In this document: piece by piece, positions 38,301 to 49,488 of the stretch
How positions within the stretch are numbered: the stretch's first letter is position 1
Layout of the letters: the number at the start of each line of letters is the position of its first letter
DNA from: Malurus cyaneus samueli
Taxonomy: Eukaryota; Chordata; Aves; Passeriformes; Maluridae
DNA length: 64,000 nt
Assembly (NCBI GenBank): GCA_009741485.1
Contig: CM019220.1
Location: 1,322,267 to 1,386,266 of the forward strand
Reading direction: 5' to 3'
Position numbers and translations under genes: made by a program
The notes under the pieces: generated by a model
What the model saw: only the letters and a program-made list of their open reading frames with translations
What the model was told of the DNA's origin: nothing
Database searches by the model: none

Positions 38301-39199
38301 GCCTGACAGTGTTTATCCTGTGTGTTTGTAGAAATAAACAGGAAAACCTTTAAACATTAACAATCCTATTTGATTCTTGATGCTTCTTGGCAACTAATCA
38401 CAACAACTCCTTGGTGAGGTCCTGTGTATGACATGTAAATATTTGACATAAAGGTAAAATATAGATATCTGAGCCCCTTATATATTTAATGATCCCAAAC
38501 AATTTCTTGGACAATAGGCAAATAGAAAAATGTCACTTGTTTGGAAGAGGGGAGGAAAAAAATATCCATGAACAAGCTGTTCTTTTCTTGTGTTTGCAGT
38601 TATTTTTCATGTAGTAGTTGTTACATGCTGTTGATTAACTTGAAGGGTAAATCCACTTCATTTTAGTGCTACAGACATTTAGCAAGGCCAGGTGTACTTT
38701 TATTTCTGAACTTTTTTTCAGGATGAAGGTTTCTCTGAGAATTTCTGGGAATTTTTTTTGCTCTCTTTCTCATCACAGGCTCTGTCAGCAGCTCAGACCC
38801 CACTTTTCACCACCAATTCCACCTCTCATTGTGATATTGGGCAGTCCAGGTTCAAGCTCTCTCTTTGCTCTGTGATACTGAGAATGGTGCCTAAAATCAA
38901 TTCCGATCATGACCTGCAGAGTTTTCCACTGCCCTTAATTATTTTGCTTTTATTTAAATAAATATACTTTCTGTGGTCTCAGTACTTTCATATACCCGTT
39001 GTCATGCCCTAAGTCTGTCTTCTCAATAACACTTAATAATCTTATGTATTTGCACTTTCAATACATTTACAGATTGAAAATTTGTGAGATATTTTGTCTT
39101 TTACCTACCTGTAGATCAAAAAGTTCATATATTCCATCTTCTTTAACCTTCTGTACCTTAAATATTGCTGATTTTCCCCTTTGCCTGTCCTCGATTTTT

Positions 39200-39300
39200 A
39201 CAGAATCACAGAATTATTTGGATTGGAAAAGGCCTCTGAGATCAAGTCCAAACTTTGATCACACCTTCTCAACTAGATCGTGGTTCCTGCTGATGGGCCT
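39200..39300 (-). mobile_element. CR1 LINE 3'-end fragment abutting a minisatellite
   Basis: 'acagaatcacagaattattt', 'ggattggaaaaggcctctg' and 'agatcaagtccaaactttg' match the CR1 tail on the minus strand. Recognisable similarity fades after about 39270, and the 51-bp tandem repeat begins within a few bases of 39300. Confidence 0.82.
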
Positions 39301-39304
39301 TTGG

Positions 39305-39459
39305 AAAATTTCTGATATTGATTGACTTTGAATTGGAAAGCTGCAACTGAATTACAAGATTTCCAATATTGATTGACTTTGAATGGGAAAGCTGCAACTG
39401 AATCGCAAAATTTCCAATATTGATTGACTTTGGAATGGGAAAGCTGCAGCTGAATTATC
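39305..39459. repeat. Minisatellite, three copies of a 51-bp unit
   Basis: GATTGACTTTG starts at 39320, 39371 and 39422, an exact 51-bp period, and the flanking TTTCCAATATT and GGGAAAGCTGCA blocks repeat with it. Copies differ by a few substitutions and one inserted G in the third. Because 51 is a multiple of three, an antisense frame (39273-39470) stays open and shows a 17-residue repeat (VNQYWK...SVAAF). This is a by-product of the array and not evidence of a gene. Confidence 0.95.
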
Positions 39460-42372
39460 CTCATATCCATTGGTTAAATTCTGCCACTCTGGAAATGCCT
39501 CGCAATCTTCTGCTCACCCAGTGAATTGAAGCAGCAAATCCTCTTCTTGGTACCAGAATTCACATTTTACTCGTGCTTCAAAAATGTGTGGTTGTCCATG
39601 AAGAATTTGTTGGAAACTATTCTTCAGATACTTAGTGGGAATTATAAAAATGAGTGATAATATGAGATCAAAATGAAACTTTCAACGGAGTGGAGTTTCT
39701 TAAGAAAAAACAAAGCAGTTGGAAGGAAAGGCTGATGTGTTTGAAGCCACAGCTAATGCAATAAGAAAAAAAAATAATTAAAGAAGTCTTTGAAAGCTTT
39801 GGTTTAGAACTGCATGAAGCTCAACAAAGAATTGCTAATATGGAGAGCAGGAATTGTTGGATAATTACATTGACGATCTAGAAAACATGCTTAGAAAGCG
39901 AGGTTTGTGCATTGTGGAGGATTGCTGAGGGATGGGAGATTGGGGGCTGGAAATTTTCCCCACTCCTATTTTGTCTCTGCTTTTTATGGCTCATTTTGAA
40001 GCTGTGTGGAACATTTAATTCAGGGGCCACTGTAATTTGCTTTGAAAAGCAGCACATTCATTTTGTTAAAGCTTTCAGAGAACCCTCGGCCAGGAAGTCT
40101 CCCCAACAGAAACTTTGATTTGTATTATTTTTGGTGGCTTTATTTTTCCTTCCTAAAGGTTACTGCCACTGCTGGTTTAACGGTGTTTATGTGATCTTAT
40201 AATAAGTGTTATCACTTTGTATAATTATTATGTGTGATTAATCCTGTTCACACTTGAAAGCTGTGGGTTTTTCTTTTTTTGGATTAACATTTCCTAAAAT
40301 AATTCTTCAGAAAGATGGTGGATGCAAAGTATGGATTCCTGATAATTTGATATATTGCATAGATTTCAGCACCAATCTGGTTATACAAGTGTCTGGAAGA
40401 ATGCACATTGCTGAAATTTTTCAATATAATTTTGGAGAGATTTGACCTGTTTTAAAAGAGGACCCTTAAAAAAAACCCCAACTTTTAAAACTTTTTAACC
40501 TTTTAACTAGTCTGAATTATTCCCAGCATGTCAGATTGGGATTTTTATGATTGAAGGGGATTTAGGACCTAAGATGGCAGGAGCTGGGCTAGCAGAATTT
40601 ATTTTTTTTACATCTGAATCTATTCTCCGTGGAGAAATTTGACATTCTCACAGTGGTTTTTTTTGAAAATCATTATAATAGTATGTTGGTTTTGCAAATT
40701 TTGTAAATTTTTGTTACTGGGGATGGAATTTCTGTACGTTAGTGAGACATCAGAAATCCCATTGTGACCAAAACCTCTCCAGAAGCAAAAATGGTTGTAT
40801 GGACCCATCTCATGACCCTCAACTTTCACCAAAAAAATTGAGTACTTACATTGGCTACCAAAAAATTGCACTTTATAACAAATCATCTCTTGCTTTCTGA
40901 ACTGAATTCTACCTGTTTTGCAATTCTGTGTTTTAGTATTCCATCTTTGGATTGAAGTGATTTGGGAGTTGAGATTTTTTTTTGATTCCTGAAGCTGTAA
41001 TTGCTGGAAATTTTTAAGTTCCTATTTGTATTATTTGCTATCATTGTAGAAAACTGCTTATTTGAATCTATACCACAAATGAACTTTTTTATTTAGAATT
41101 ATGAACAAACTTGGGCACCCAAATACAGACCAGCTCCCAGACAAATCATTAGTGAGAAAATGCCTTAGTAAACACTAATTTATACTCATTTTAATTGCCT
41201 AGAAATGGAAAGGAATATCTGTAAGGATTGTAACATATGACCACAGTGACGCTGCTGTTTTATTTAAATGCATTTTATGCCCTTTTTTTAATATGCAACA
41301 CCTTCATATTGACTTCAGATGTCGAACAATTTAAAACAACATTTACAACTTCAAAAGCTAGTTGAAATTCCCTAGATCACTCCAGAGTTTCCATACTCCA
41401 GGAGCCTGAACTTTTACAAAATGCATTAAGGGAGATATCCCCCACATTAATGAACAATCAATATTTCATATATAATTGTTTCATACGTAACTGTAGGTAA
41501 AAATAGCTAATCCCCACAACCAGATTAAATCAATTAACTGGGAGTGTGTGGTTTCCAAAAAGGGCTCTGGATATTGAAGCATGGGGCCAACGGTGTGATG
41601 AAGTGAGAGAAAAATATTTTTGTATTTCCTTGAAGAAATATTTATTTCAAAGTTGGTTGTAATATTAAATATTACTTAGAGGGGGGAAAACGTTTTAAGC
41701 AGCAGATTTAGCAGAATTTTCTGAAAAATTTGAATAAACTTTTTTCTGGCACTTTTTAATGCTATTTTAAAGTTTGCATTAGTCCCATCATTGTCTGGCA
41801 TTGATTTTATGGGTCCCCTTGTGGGTGTACATTGTTCAGTGCCCTTTCAGAAGAAAATCTGTAACAGGTAGGGCAGTCTTTGATTTGGGTATAAGGGATA
41901 TCCATAATATCTATAACATTTATGATCTCCAGTGCAAAGATAATCATCAAACTTAAATTATAAAATTGTGTCAAGCCTCAGATCAAATTTAACATTGATT
42001 TATCAACCTTAGCAATCTTACCACCTTCTCAAGCATAATACCACCTTCATAAGAAGAAGGAAAAATGCTATGGATAAACATATTTCTATTTCAAGATGTT
42101 ATTGGCTTCAATTTTTACAGTCTATTAAATATGAAAATTTTCCCCACTTTTTTACAGCCTCTAGTTTGCTATTCTCATGGGACAACAAAAAGATCAGCTA
42201 AAATCTGTAAAAAAAAATAAAATTAAAACATCAAAATTTTGAATTGGATTATATAGCAGTCACAGCACTTCAATCTAACTACAGTAAAGTTTTGTCCATA
42301 ATAGGGAGGTTGTTTAATGAATGTTTATTATTAGTGAGGGCTGACCCTCAGGAAGGTGAGGAATGGTGATCA
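39460..42372. other. Non-coding stretch, no gene recognised
   Basis: AT-rich, with short frames only. No CR1 tail or long simple repeat seen. Confidence 0.5.
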
Positions 42373-42807
42373 GAGAATCCATAGAATTCCAGACTGCTTT
42401 GGGACTTTAAGGAGGGACCTTAAAGCTCATCTCATCCCACCCCTGCAATGGGCAGGGACACCTTCTACTATCCCAGGGTGCTCCAAACCCCGTCCAGCCT
42501 GGCCTTGGTCACTCCCAGGGATCCAGGGGTGGAATTCCATCCCAGCCCCTCCCAGGGAACAATTCCCAATTCCCAATATCCCACCCATCCCTGCCCTCTG
42601 GCAGTGTGACCCCATTCCCTGGGTCCTGTCCCTCCATCCCTTGGCCCCAGTCCCTCTCCAGCTCTCCTGGAGTCCCTTCAGGCCCCAAAAGGGGCTCTGA
42701 GCTCTCCCTGGATCCTTTTCCCTTTTCCAGGGGAACATTCCCATCTCTCCCAGCCTGGCTCCAGAGGGGCTCCAGCCCTTGGTCTCCTCTGGACTCTCTC
42801 CAACAGG
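42373..42807 (-). mobile_element. CR1 LINE 3' region, longer copy
   Basis: Starts with the diverged tail ('agaatccatagaattcc', 'aagctcatctcatcccaccc', 'atgggcagggacaccttc', 'cagggtgctccaaacccc', 'gtccagcctggcctt') and continues through a GC-rich region ('ccccagtccctctccagctc', 'ggctccagaggggctccag', 'ctctggactctctccaac') that lies farther 5' in CR1. At about 435 bp it is the longest tail copy here. Its GC richness produces overlapping open frames of 80-114 codons on both strands, none of which is a gene. The reverse-transcriptase region is absent. Confidence 0.9.
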
Positions 42808-42862
42808 TCAATGTTTTTTTTGTGCTGGGAAATGTTCAGTTTAATCTTCCCTGACCTTGCAG

Positions 42863-43038
42863 AGCTGTTGGAGAGCCCTTCTAACGGACATGTGCGATCC
42901 ATTCTAGGCTTTGACTTCAACAATGCTGAGATTTTACCATTTTCTGTGACCCCTGTGCCCGAGGAGTTGGTAAATCTTCAATTCCTTGATCTAAGTTGTC
43001 AAATCCTATCTCGTTCAGCTTTCACCCCGGACAGAGAT
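42863..43038 (+). other. Splice-flanked open segment (possible exon, weak)
   Basis: A pyrimidine-rich stretch ending in CAG (42862) precedes 176 bases open in one frame, ending at GATGTAAGT, a good donor consensus (GT at 43039). The translation (ELLESPSNGHVRSILGFDFN..., with VPEELVNLQFLDLS later) matches no family I recognise. The segment begins about 55 bp after a CR1 copy and has unbiased-looking codons. It could be an exon of an unannotated transcript or a coincidence. Confidence 0.15.
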
Positions 43039-43517
43039 GTAAGTTTTAAATCACAGCCTGTCGTATTAGTGGCTGACCGTGAAAACGAACTCTTTCTAAG
43101 CACTAACTTTTGTTAAGATCAAAACCACAAACACAGGTTGGGGTGATGTGAATGTTTTTTCTCCTATCAGGCAGAAACTAAATCCAGCAAAAACATTTCA
43201 TGTGCTCCACAAGCAACTCACTAATTCCAAATGATGCATCGGTAACACAATTATGGCTGCCTTTCCTTAGAAATATGGTTATCTGTTTTGTACTCAAAAT
43301 ATGCACATGGAGCAATTTCATCTGTGAGAACTTGGGAAAATTATATTAATCATCATAACTGAGTACAGCTTCTTTCTCAGCATGAGTCGTAAATATCTTT
43401 GGGCATTAAACCTCTTTACAATAACATTAATTTAATCTATAAGAGGACACCGTGTGCAATAAATTCCATTTACAAATCTGAGTGGGCAATGGAGAAAAAG
43501 CTGTAGCTTACTTTTTT

Positions 43518-43520
<3 letters not shown>

Positions 43521-43557
<37 letters not shown>
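43521..43557. repeat. Poly-T run of 37
   Basis: 37 consecutive T preceded by CTTTTTTAA. On the minus strand this would be an A37 tract, but no retrocopy body is recognised next to it. Confidence 0.88.
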
Positions 43558-43559
<2 letters not shown>

Positions 43560-45052
43560 TATATTGGAGATTGGGAAACAATGCCCCAAAAGAAGTTTCC
43601 CTCAGCCTGACATGCACAGGACTAGGGAGGAAAACAGAGCTTCCTGATTGATTTGCCTCTGTGCTATTGCTCTAGTTTGCTGCCAGTCAGAAGCTTATAT
43701 AGCTTAAAAGATTGTTATTGATTGTCCAATTTGGTGTTCATATATTTAAATTTTATTCAGGTTAGAGTGATGTTGAAAATTGGGGTCCACATGCTAGATT
43801 GCCAGCACAGTGGTTGACAACACAAACGTTAAAATACAATAATCCTTGTAGTATAAAATGGCCATTGACAGTCTAATTTCCATTTTGTGGTTTATGGCCT
43901 CTACTGAATATCTGATAATGTAATTATGCTTCAGTAAAGAATGAATCCTCTCTGGTAAACTGAGCTGTGTATGCAATGCCAATGTGAATTAAATAAAGTG
44001 ATATCAAAGCTCAGTCAGGGCTTATTTTAGGAGCACATTTTTAAACATTTACTATGGTTTGTTCTACAGTAATGCCAGGGAGCAGATTTATGGCTGTTAG
44101 CATATTCATGTTGAAGAAATGTGTTACTTCATTCTTTATTTTAACCCAGGAGAGCAAACAAAACAGCTTCAGTAAAAGTGAGTGCTGCTCTGTGGCTTAG
44201 GTACGAAAGTTTCCAGATGATGCCACCACCAACCTCACTAAGTGGCACGGAAAGGGAAGCAGCAGCTGTGCAGTGAGGAAATTAAAAGCCAAAGAAAACT
44301 CCCCCAAATTATTTACATGCCCCACAAACGGGACAACATTTGTTCCTTGGCAATGGGCACACGATCAGCTTTTCTTTTCTCTTTGGCTGCTGGGTTTATA
44401 AATGTATAGGAACACACAATATGATCCCACGGTGAAAGAATTTCCTCCTTTTGCATTCCAGTTGTCAAGTTATGTTATGCTGTTTATAATGCGGTGAATT
44501 ATGTTCTGTCCCATCCCATTCACTGCTAGCATAATGCAACTTAACATCAGGCCACATAACACAATATGACAGTTAAAATTTAAAAGTACCCTCATTGTAT
44601 TTGTGAATCGAATACTCAGCTGCGTGATTTAAAGACGGACTGGCATCTTGACTCCAGAAACAAGTAATGTTACTTGAATGCGTTTTTTTCCCCCTAATAT
44701 ATTTGCATTGCCGTTTTGACCTTCTTCCCCAGAGGAAAAAAAAATAACCCTAAGCAACTGGCATGTATCGACACGGGGGTATTGAAAAGTTAGCGTGATG
44801 CTGCAGACATGTTTGGAGGAACTTCTGAAATCACAGATTTGACGAGATAAACTGAATCGGAGTGTCACTTGATCATGTAAACAGCAGGGAGAGAGCCAAG
44901 CCTCACATGTGGATTTTAAATGTCCCAAAGCATTAGCATTAGAAATCCGGGGCCTGGTTCCACCCGCCGTAGAGAGAGGTGTCAGATCTCATCACTGCTC
45001 GTCCCCACAGCCTCGCCAGCTCAGCACTGCAAAAAGCTGCTTTAGAGAGGTT

Positions 45053-45075
45053 TGACAGAACCTGTCAATGACTCA
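45053..45075. promoter_or_regulatory. Inverted TGACAG/CTGTCA pair followed by TGACTCA
   Basis: TGACAG (45053-45058) and its reverse complement CTGTCA (45062-45067) sit three bases apart, followed at once by TGACTCA (45069-45075), an AP-1 core. TGACAG is the Meis/TGIF-type recognition word. The sites are seen directly; regulatory use is inference. Confidence 0.25.
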
Positions 45076-45614
45076 GGGCTTAAAGGTGCCCCCTGCACCT
45101 CACCTGCTCTTTTCTGATTGCAGAGCTGCTGGCCAGTGAGGGAACATATGGACTTCTCCTCATACTTGTAGCCAAATGAATAATTCACTGTTGCACCTCA
45201 GTTCCCTCTGCTTTTGGACTCAATATGATTTTTGCTCTCAGGAGCTCACCTGCCTCACCCTCCAGCACAGCAAACCCAGCAGGCACAAGCAGAGAGGAGC
45301 AGCACCCCCAAAACCTGGGGAGAGCAAGGATGAAATAGGACTGAAATAAAAACACGAGAACATTGAATACAAGCATCATCTCTGTGCCCATCCCTGGCCT
45401 GGCTCTTCTCTTTCTGAGGTGACAGGTGCATTTGACTCTGTGGGTAAATAAAACATCTTGGGAAGGAGAAGGTGGAGGCTCAGCTGGTTGTGAAGCAATG
45501 TCCAGTTGTAAACTATACAGGTCCATGTGCAGATGTTGTTATTATTATTTCCATTTTACTCACTGCAGGAGAGTGAATCCACTTGGGTTGGTAACTTCTC
45601 ATTCAAGAAACATT

Positions 45615-45860
45615 ACAGAGTCATAAAATTACAAAGTTATTTGGTTTGGGACTCAAAACTGACCCAGTTCCACCCCCTGCCATGGCAGGGACACCTCCCA
45701 CTGTCCCAGGGTGCTCCAAGTCCCATCCAATCTGGTCTTGGACACTTCCAGGGATCCAGGGGCAGCCACAGCTGCTCTGGGCACCCTGTGCCGATGCCTC
45801 GCCACCCTCACAGGGAAGATTTTTCTCCTAATCTCTAATTTAATCCTTCCTTCTTTCAGA
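45615..45860 (-). mobile_element. CR1 LINE 3'-end fragment, well preserved
   Basis: Shows the tail blocks in order on the minus strand: 'acagagtcataaaattacaa', 'gttccaccccctgccatggc', 'gggacacctcccactgtccc', 'gtcttggacacttccaggga', 'ggcagccacagctgctctgg', 'cctcgccaccctcacaggga' and a diverged 'ttttctcctaatctctaatt'. This extends about 245 bp inward from the 3' end. The frames on both strands (up to 103 codons) come from the element. Confidence 0.93.
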
Positions 45861-45988
45861 TGAAAAAGAGCAGGTTTAAAAAGATTTGAGATGGATGCAT
45901 TTGGATTGCTGACAATGGAAGCAGCCTGTGAGACAATATTACTCAGCACAGCCGTGGTTCAGTCAGTGTTACAAACATTACAAATATT

Positions 45989-46034
45989 AGTTATTATTAT
46001 TTATCACTGTCTAGAGTTATTATTATTTATCACT
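45989..46034. repeat. 20-bp direct repeat, period 26
   Basis: agttattattatttatcact occurs perfectly at 45989-46008 and 46015-46034. Confidence 0.92.
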
Positions 46035-47429
46035 TTGCAACACCCACATGTTGTGAGAGACATTTAACAAACCACACGAAAGGCAGGGCTGCACCACAGA
46101 GCCGTGGCTGGATGGATTTTTAGGTGTGATAGATTGCTTTTAGCTACTTGTTTGTGTTTCTGTGTGCTGAAAGGATTCCTAAAGGTCCCAGCCAGGGAGA
46201 ACCTCAGCTATGCTTGGCACTGCTCAAACAAACCATTAAAGAAAATGGTCTCTAGGTAGGGAAAAAAAATCAAGGTTTTACAGGGTGATGTCAGGATGTG
46301 TTCACAGAGCATCTTGTATGAGTTTCTGACACTGTGACAGCAACAGCAGAGGTGAAACTACATCAGGGCAAAGGTGTTTGTGAAGCTGTTGGATGTTCTC
46401 ACCCAGGTGCTGGCTTTTTCCACCACAAATGTGGTTTCTGCTCTGAGCTCTGGCTCTGTGTAAAAGGAGTTTGAGGTGTCACCTCTGCATGATGTCAGTG
46501 TGCTACCAGCAGACTCAAAAATCAGAATTTAAGACATAAATCCGGGGTAAGCCTGTAGGACAACATTTTTCATGAAGTCCGATACCTCAGTTGTAGCTGA
46601 GGGTCTCAACGTTTCAATACTGGCTCTGAGGGGTTTTTTTTGTGCAATCCAAGACTATTTTTTGTGCAATTCTAAGCACATATGAAGTGCTAGCAGTTTT
46701 TGACAGCCCAAACAACACCAGCTCTCTGGTTTGCCCCTCTCTGTGTCCAGCACCTTATGGATGCATTAATAAATATCACACAGTGTTTTTTCAAGCTTTT
46801 GAGCTGTCCATTGGCTCTTTGAAATAATTTCTCCAAGGTATTGAGACTGCTTGTCCTACTTCACACTGTGAGCTCTTCAAGTCTGCTTTAAATCTCTTCC
46901 CAAGCAGGGTTATCCATTAAAAGCTTGTTCCTCCTTCTGGACATTGGGGTTTTCCTTTACAGGAGTTATTTGTCACAGCAGACAAATTCCTATTTCTTTT
47001 AGGTATTGGGGTTTTTCTAATGTAGTATTTTCACCTCTGTTCTTTCTATTCATATTTCACGTTCCCCAAAATCTTGACAACACCCTGGGGACATTCACCC
47101 TCCACATTTCACACTGGCCTTGGTGCTTCCTTTGCAAACTTTAACCCCTTTGCAGGGAATAATTAGGAATGTTTGTCTCAGGGTACAACCATTATTTCAT
47201 CAACATCCAAGATTTAGTGGGAACCTCAGGACTGGGAAGGGGGGCTGGCTCTTAGTCTTGGATCAGTCCCACTCTTTGTGATTTCACTTGGTCCCTTCTG
47301 GTTTTTGATGTATCAATCTTCCTTTTTCATAACATTTCATATTCCTTCTTGAATATCCTTTCAGAGCTAGGTTTTTCTGTCTAAATATTAAAAACATCCA
47401 CAAGTTAAGAATCGGCTTTTGTCACGAAA

Positions 47430-47500
47430 GATATATATAGAGAGAGAGAAAGAGTTACGTTTGTTTTTTGCTGGCACCCCTCACTCGGAGAGAGAGAGAA
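47430..47500. repeat. TA then GA microsatellites
   Basis: (AT)4-5 followed directly by (AG)n at 47430-47455, and a second GA run at about 47488-47500. Both are short. Confidence 0.8.
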
Positions 47501-47995
47501 ATGCTCCTTAAATCGTTTCCAGCTGTCCTGCAGATATTCAGTGTCTAAACTTTAGGGCTTTTAGCTGTTTTGCTCTCCCCTGCTCAGCATTTTTGTGCCC
47601 TTTGAGGGTGAGTGATCACCTGGACCTGCATCCCCAAGCTTGGCTGTGATTGAGGGGGCTCCAGCATCAATCTTGGCACGATGAGCTGATAAAAGCCAGC
47701 ATTGCTCAGAGTTGCAGTTTCTCTCACACCACTTGGTCCCTTTTTAAGAAAATTTGCACAGCAAAAGTGTTCAATGGCAAGGCATGGGGCAGTGGGAGTT
47801 GGAGGAATACGTATTTTAAAAGGCTGTGTGGATTATATGGGTTTGATTTTGTTCTAAACGTCGTGTAAGACATGCTCCAGTTTTGTGTTTGCTTTTTAAA
47901 AACAGTAAACTAATTTATTTATAATTTGAAATTTTACTGGACACGGATATTCAACACCTTAGCATTTAAAGAATGAATGAGTTTGAAAAAGTCTG

Positions 47996-48154
47996 TGCCA
48001 CAGGCTCTCCAGGGAAGTGGTGGAGTCGCCACACTGGAAGTGTTTGGAAAGAATTTGTGATACAGTTTAGTGGTTGTGGTGCCATCTGGTCAAAGGTTGG
48101 ACTGGATGGTTTTGGAGGACTTTTCAAACCTCAAAAATTCCACGTTTCTATAAG
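47996..48154 (+). mobile_element. Diverged CR1 3'-end fragment
   Basis: Sense orientation: 'caggctctccagggaagtgg', 'tggagtcgcc', 'ctggaagtgtttggaaag', 'tttagtggttgtggtgcc', 'ggttggactggatggttttg', 'gaggacttttcaaacctc' and a decayed 'attccacgtttctataag' terminus. The body matches the CR1 type with 'atggtttagtggccatggtg' in the tail, a subfamily different from the 'gccatgggcagggac' copies. Confidence 0.85.
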
Positions 48155-49338
48155 AAGCTGAAAGTTTTCCCTGGTAATTTTTCCTTTTCCTCCCTGTCAG
48201 AAGTCTTGTCCTCTTTAATGACACTGCAAAAAAAGTTTATGAACCTTACAGGTGAGTCTCCTTGTGCTGTTGTCATAAAAATGAGGAAAAAAAAATATAG
48301 CATTTTAGTTGCATTTAAGCACTTAACCAAAGTTCTGTAACTGGGAGATGAGCACCACTAAATTTGAGCTTTTCATCAGGTGTAACCTGGGCCGAGTGTG
48401 TCAGCACAGGTAACTCATCCTCCATCTGCTCCCAAATATTAGTACCCAAAAAGGCTCTTGGAGAGAGAGAAGCATCACTTTAAATTCCTGTTTTAACTGT
48501 TTGTCATATAAATTCAGTTCTCAGATAATCCCTTAGTGCAATAATTCCTTATTATGCATATGGAAAAGCATCTATTAAAGACATTTTAAACTTTCTGGGT
48601 AGAGTTTCTTTATCTGTATTTTACAGTACAGTGAAAAGTAATTAATTCATTCCTAGATATATAACATATGGATATTTTTTATGGATTTATGGCACATTTT
48701 AGGGGATGTGAAAATGCTGCAATTATTTTAAAAGTAATGCAATAGAAATTCAGGATTGGTTCATAGATTTATGACTGGATTATATTTTCCACAGCCAGCT
48801 GCCAAACACAAAGTAGATAAAATCTATGTTTCTTTTTGTCCAGTCTACCTCTTTTATCCCATCTCTGGTTTACATTGCCACATAACTACAAATAAATATC
48901 CTGAAATTGACTTATTTATAAATTGGAAATTTTGTGAAATGTATTAACCGTCTGAAAACGGTTCACGGTATTTAATTAGTAAAGAAAAACATACTGAACA
49001 CAAAATGTCAGCAGAAATTACAGTAATAATCCATCTTTCAAAACACCATTAATTGCAGTTCATATTTAACCATATATTTGTGAAAAAAAAAGCCCAAAGA
49101 GGTGGACCCAACTCAATTATTGGCTTGAACCTCTGAGGAAACTCAGATCTGAGTAGAGTGGAAGTAGAGGAGTATTTATTCTCTGAGTAGTTTTTAATCT
49201 GTGGTTTCATTTTACTTTTTAGGGCTAGGAGCTAACTCTGACACAAGGCTTTTTCCAGTCATCACACATTTGTAAGATTTCCTTGAGTAACAGGGTGTAT
49301 TTTGACACACAGAAAGTTACTTTTTTTATCATAATCTT
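48155..49338. other. Non-coding stretch, no gene recognised
   Basis: AT-rich with short frames only. No repeats beyond short A runs. Confidence 0.5.
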
Positions 49339-49488
49339 ACAGAATCACAAATGGTTTGGGTTGGAAGGGACATTGAAATCATCCAGTTCCACCCCTCTTC
49401 CATGGGCAGGGACACTTTCCACTATCCCAGGTTGCTCCAAGCCTCGAACACTTCCAGGGATGAGGCACCAACAACTTCCCTGGGCAGC
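49339..49488 (-). mobile_element. CR1 LINE 3'-end fragment with an internal deletion
   Basis: 'cagaatcacaaatggtttgg', 'gttggaagggacattgaaat', 'ccatgggcagggacactttc', 'cactatcccaggttgctcc' and 'cgaacacttccagggatgag' follow in CR1 order on the minus strand. Between 'gctccaagcc' and 'cgaacacttcc' the usual block of about 17 bases (like ccgtccaacctggcctt) is missing. The copy ends inside 'cttccctgggcagc'. Confidence 0.92.

Larger units (their letters stand above)
28835..39199. other. Ten-kilobase non-coding stretch without recognised transposons
   Basis: No gene and no CR1 tail recognised. Contains a small hairpin near 30481-30511, a G-poor tract at 31.15-31.39 kb, a T run of about 26 at 33778-33803, a conserved-looking block at 33.7-34.4 kb, and a splice-like bounded segment at 35358-35620. 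The 138-codon frame at 31340-31756 has no recognised domain and no codon periodicity that I could judge by eye. Confidence 0.45.
42808..45614. other. Non-coding stretch with a T37 run and candidate regulatory DNA
   Basis: Apart from the splice-flanked segment at its start, it holds the T run at 43521-43557, a conserved-looking AT-rich block at 44.44-44.64 kb and the TGACAG/CTGTCA pair at 45.05 kb. No gene recognised. Confidence 0.45.
45861..47995. other. Non-coding stretch, no gene recognised
   Basis: Moderately AT-rich. Includes the 26-bp period repeat, a direct repeat of TTTTTTGTGCAAT near 46634-46672, and GA/TA microsatellites at 47430-47500. No domain-like translation found. Confidence 0.5.

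Noticed and set aside
39273..39470. Frame encoding a 17-residue peptide repeat
   Set aside because: The repeat comes from the 51-bp minisatellite, whose period is divisible by three. There is no other coding sign.
42427..42923. Overlapping 80-114 codon frames on both strands
   Set aside because: They lie in, or start from, the GC-rich CR1 tail copy. Pro/Gly/Trp-rich translations on opposite strands are typical of this repeat.
45527..45949. Paired sense/antisense frames with RHRHRVPRAAVAAPG-like peptides
   Set aside because: CR1 tail translation, not a gene.
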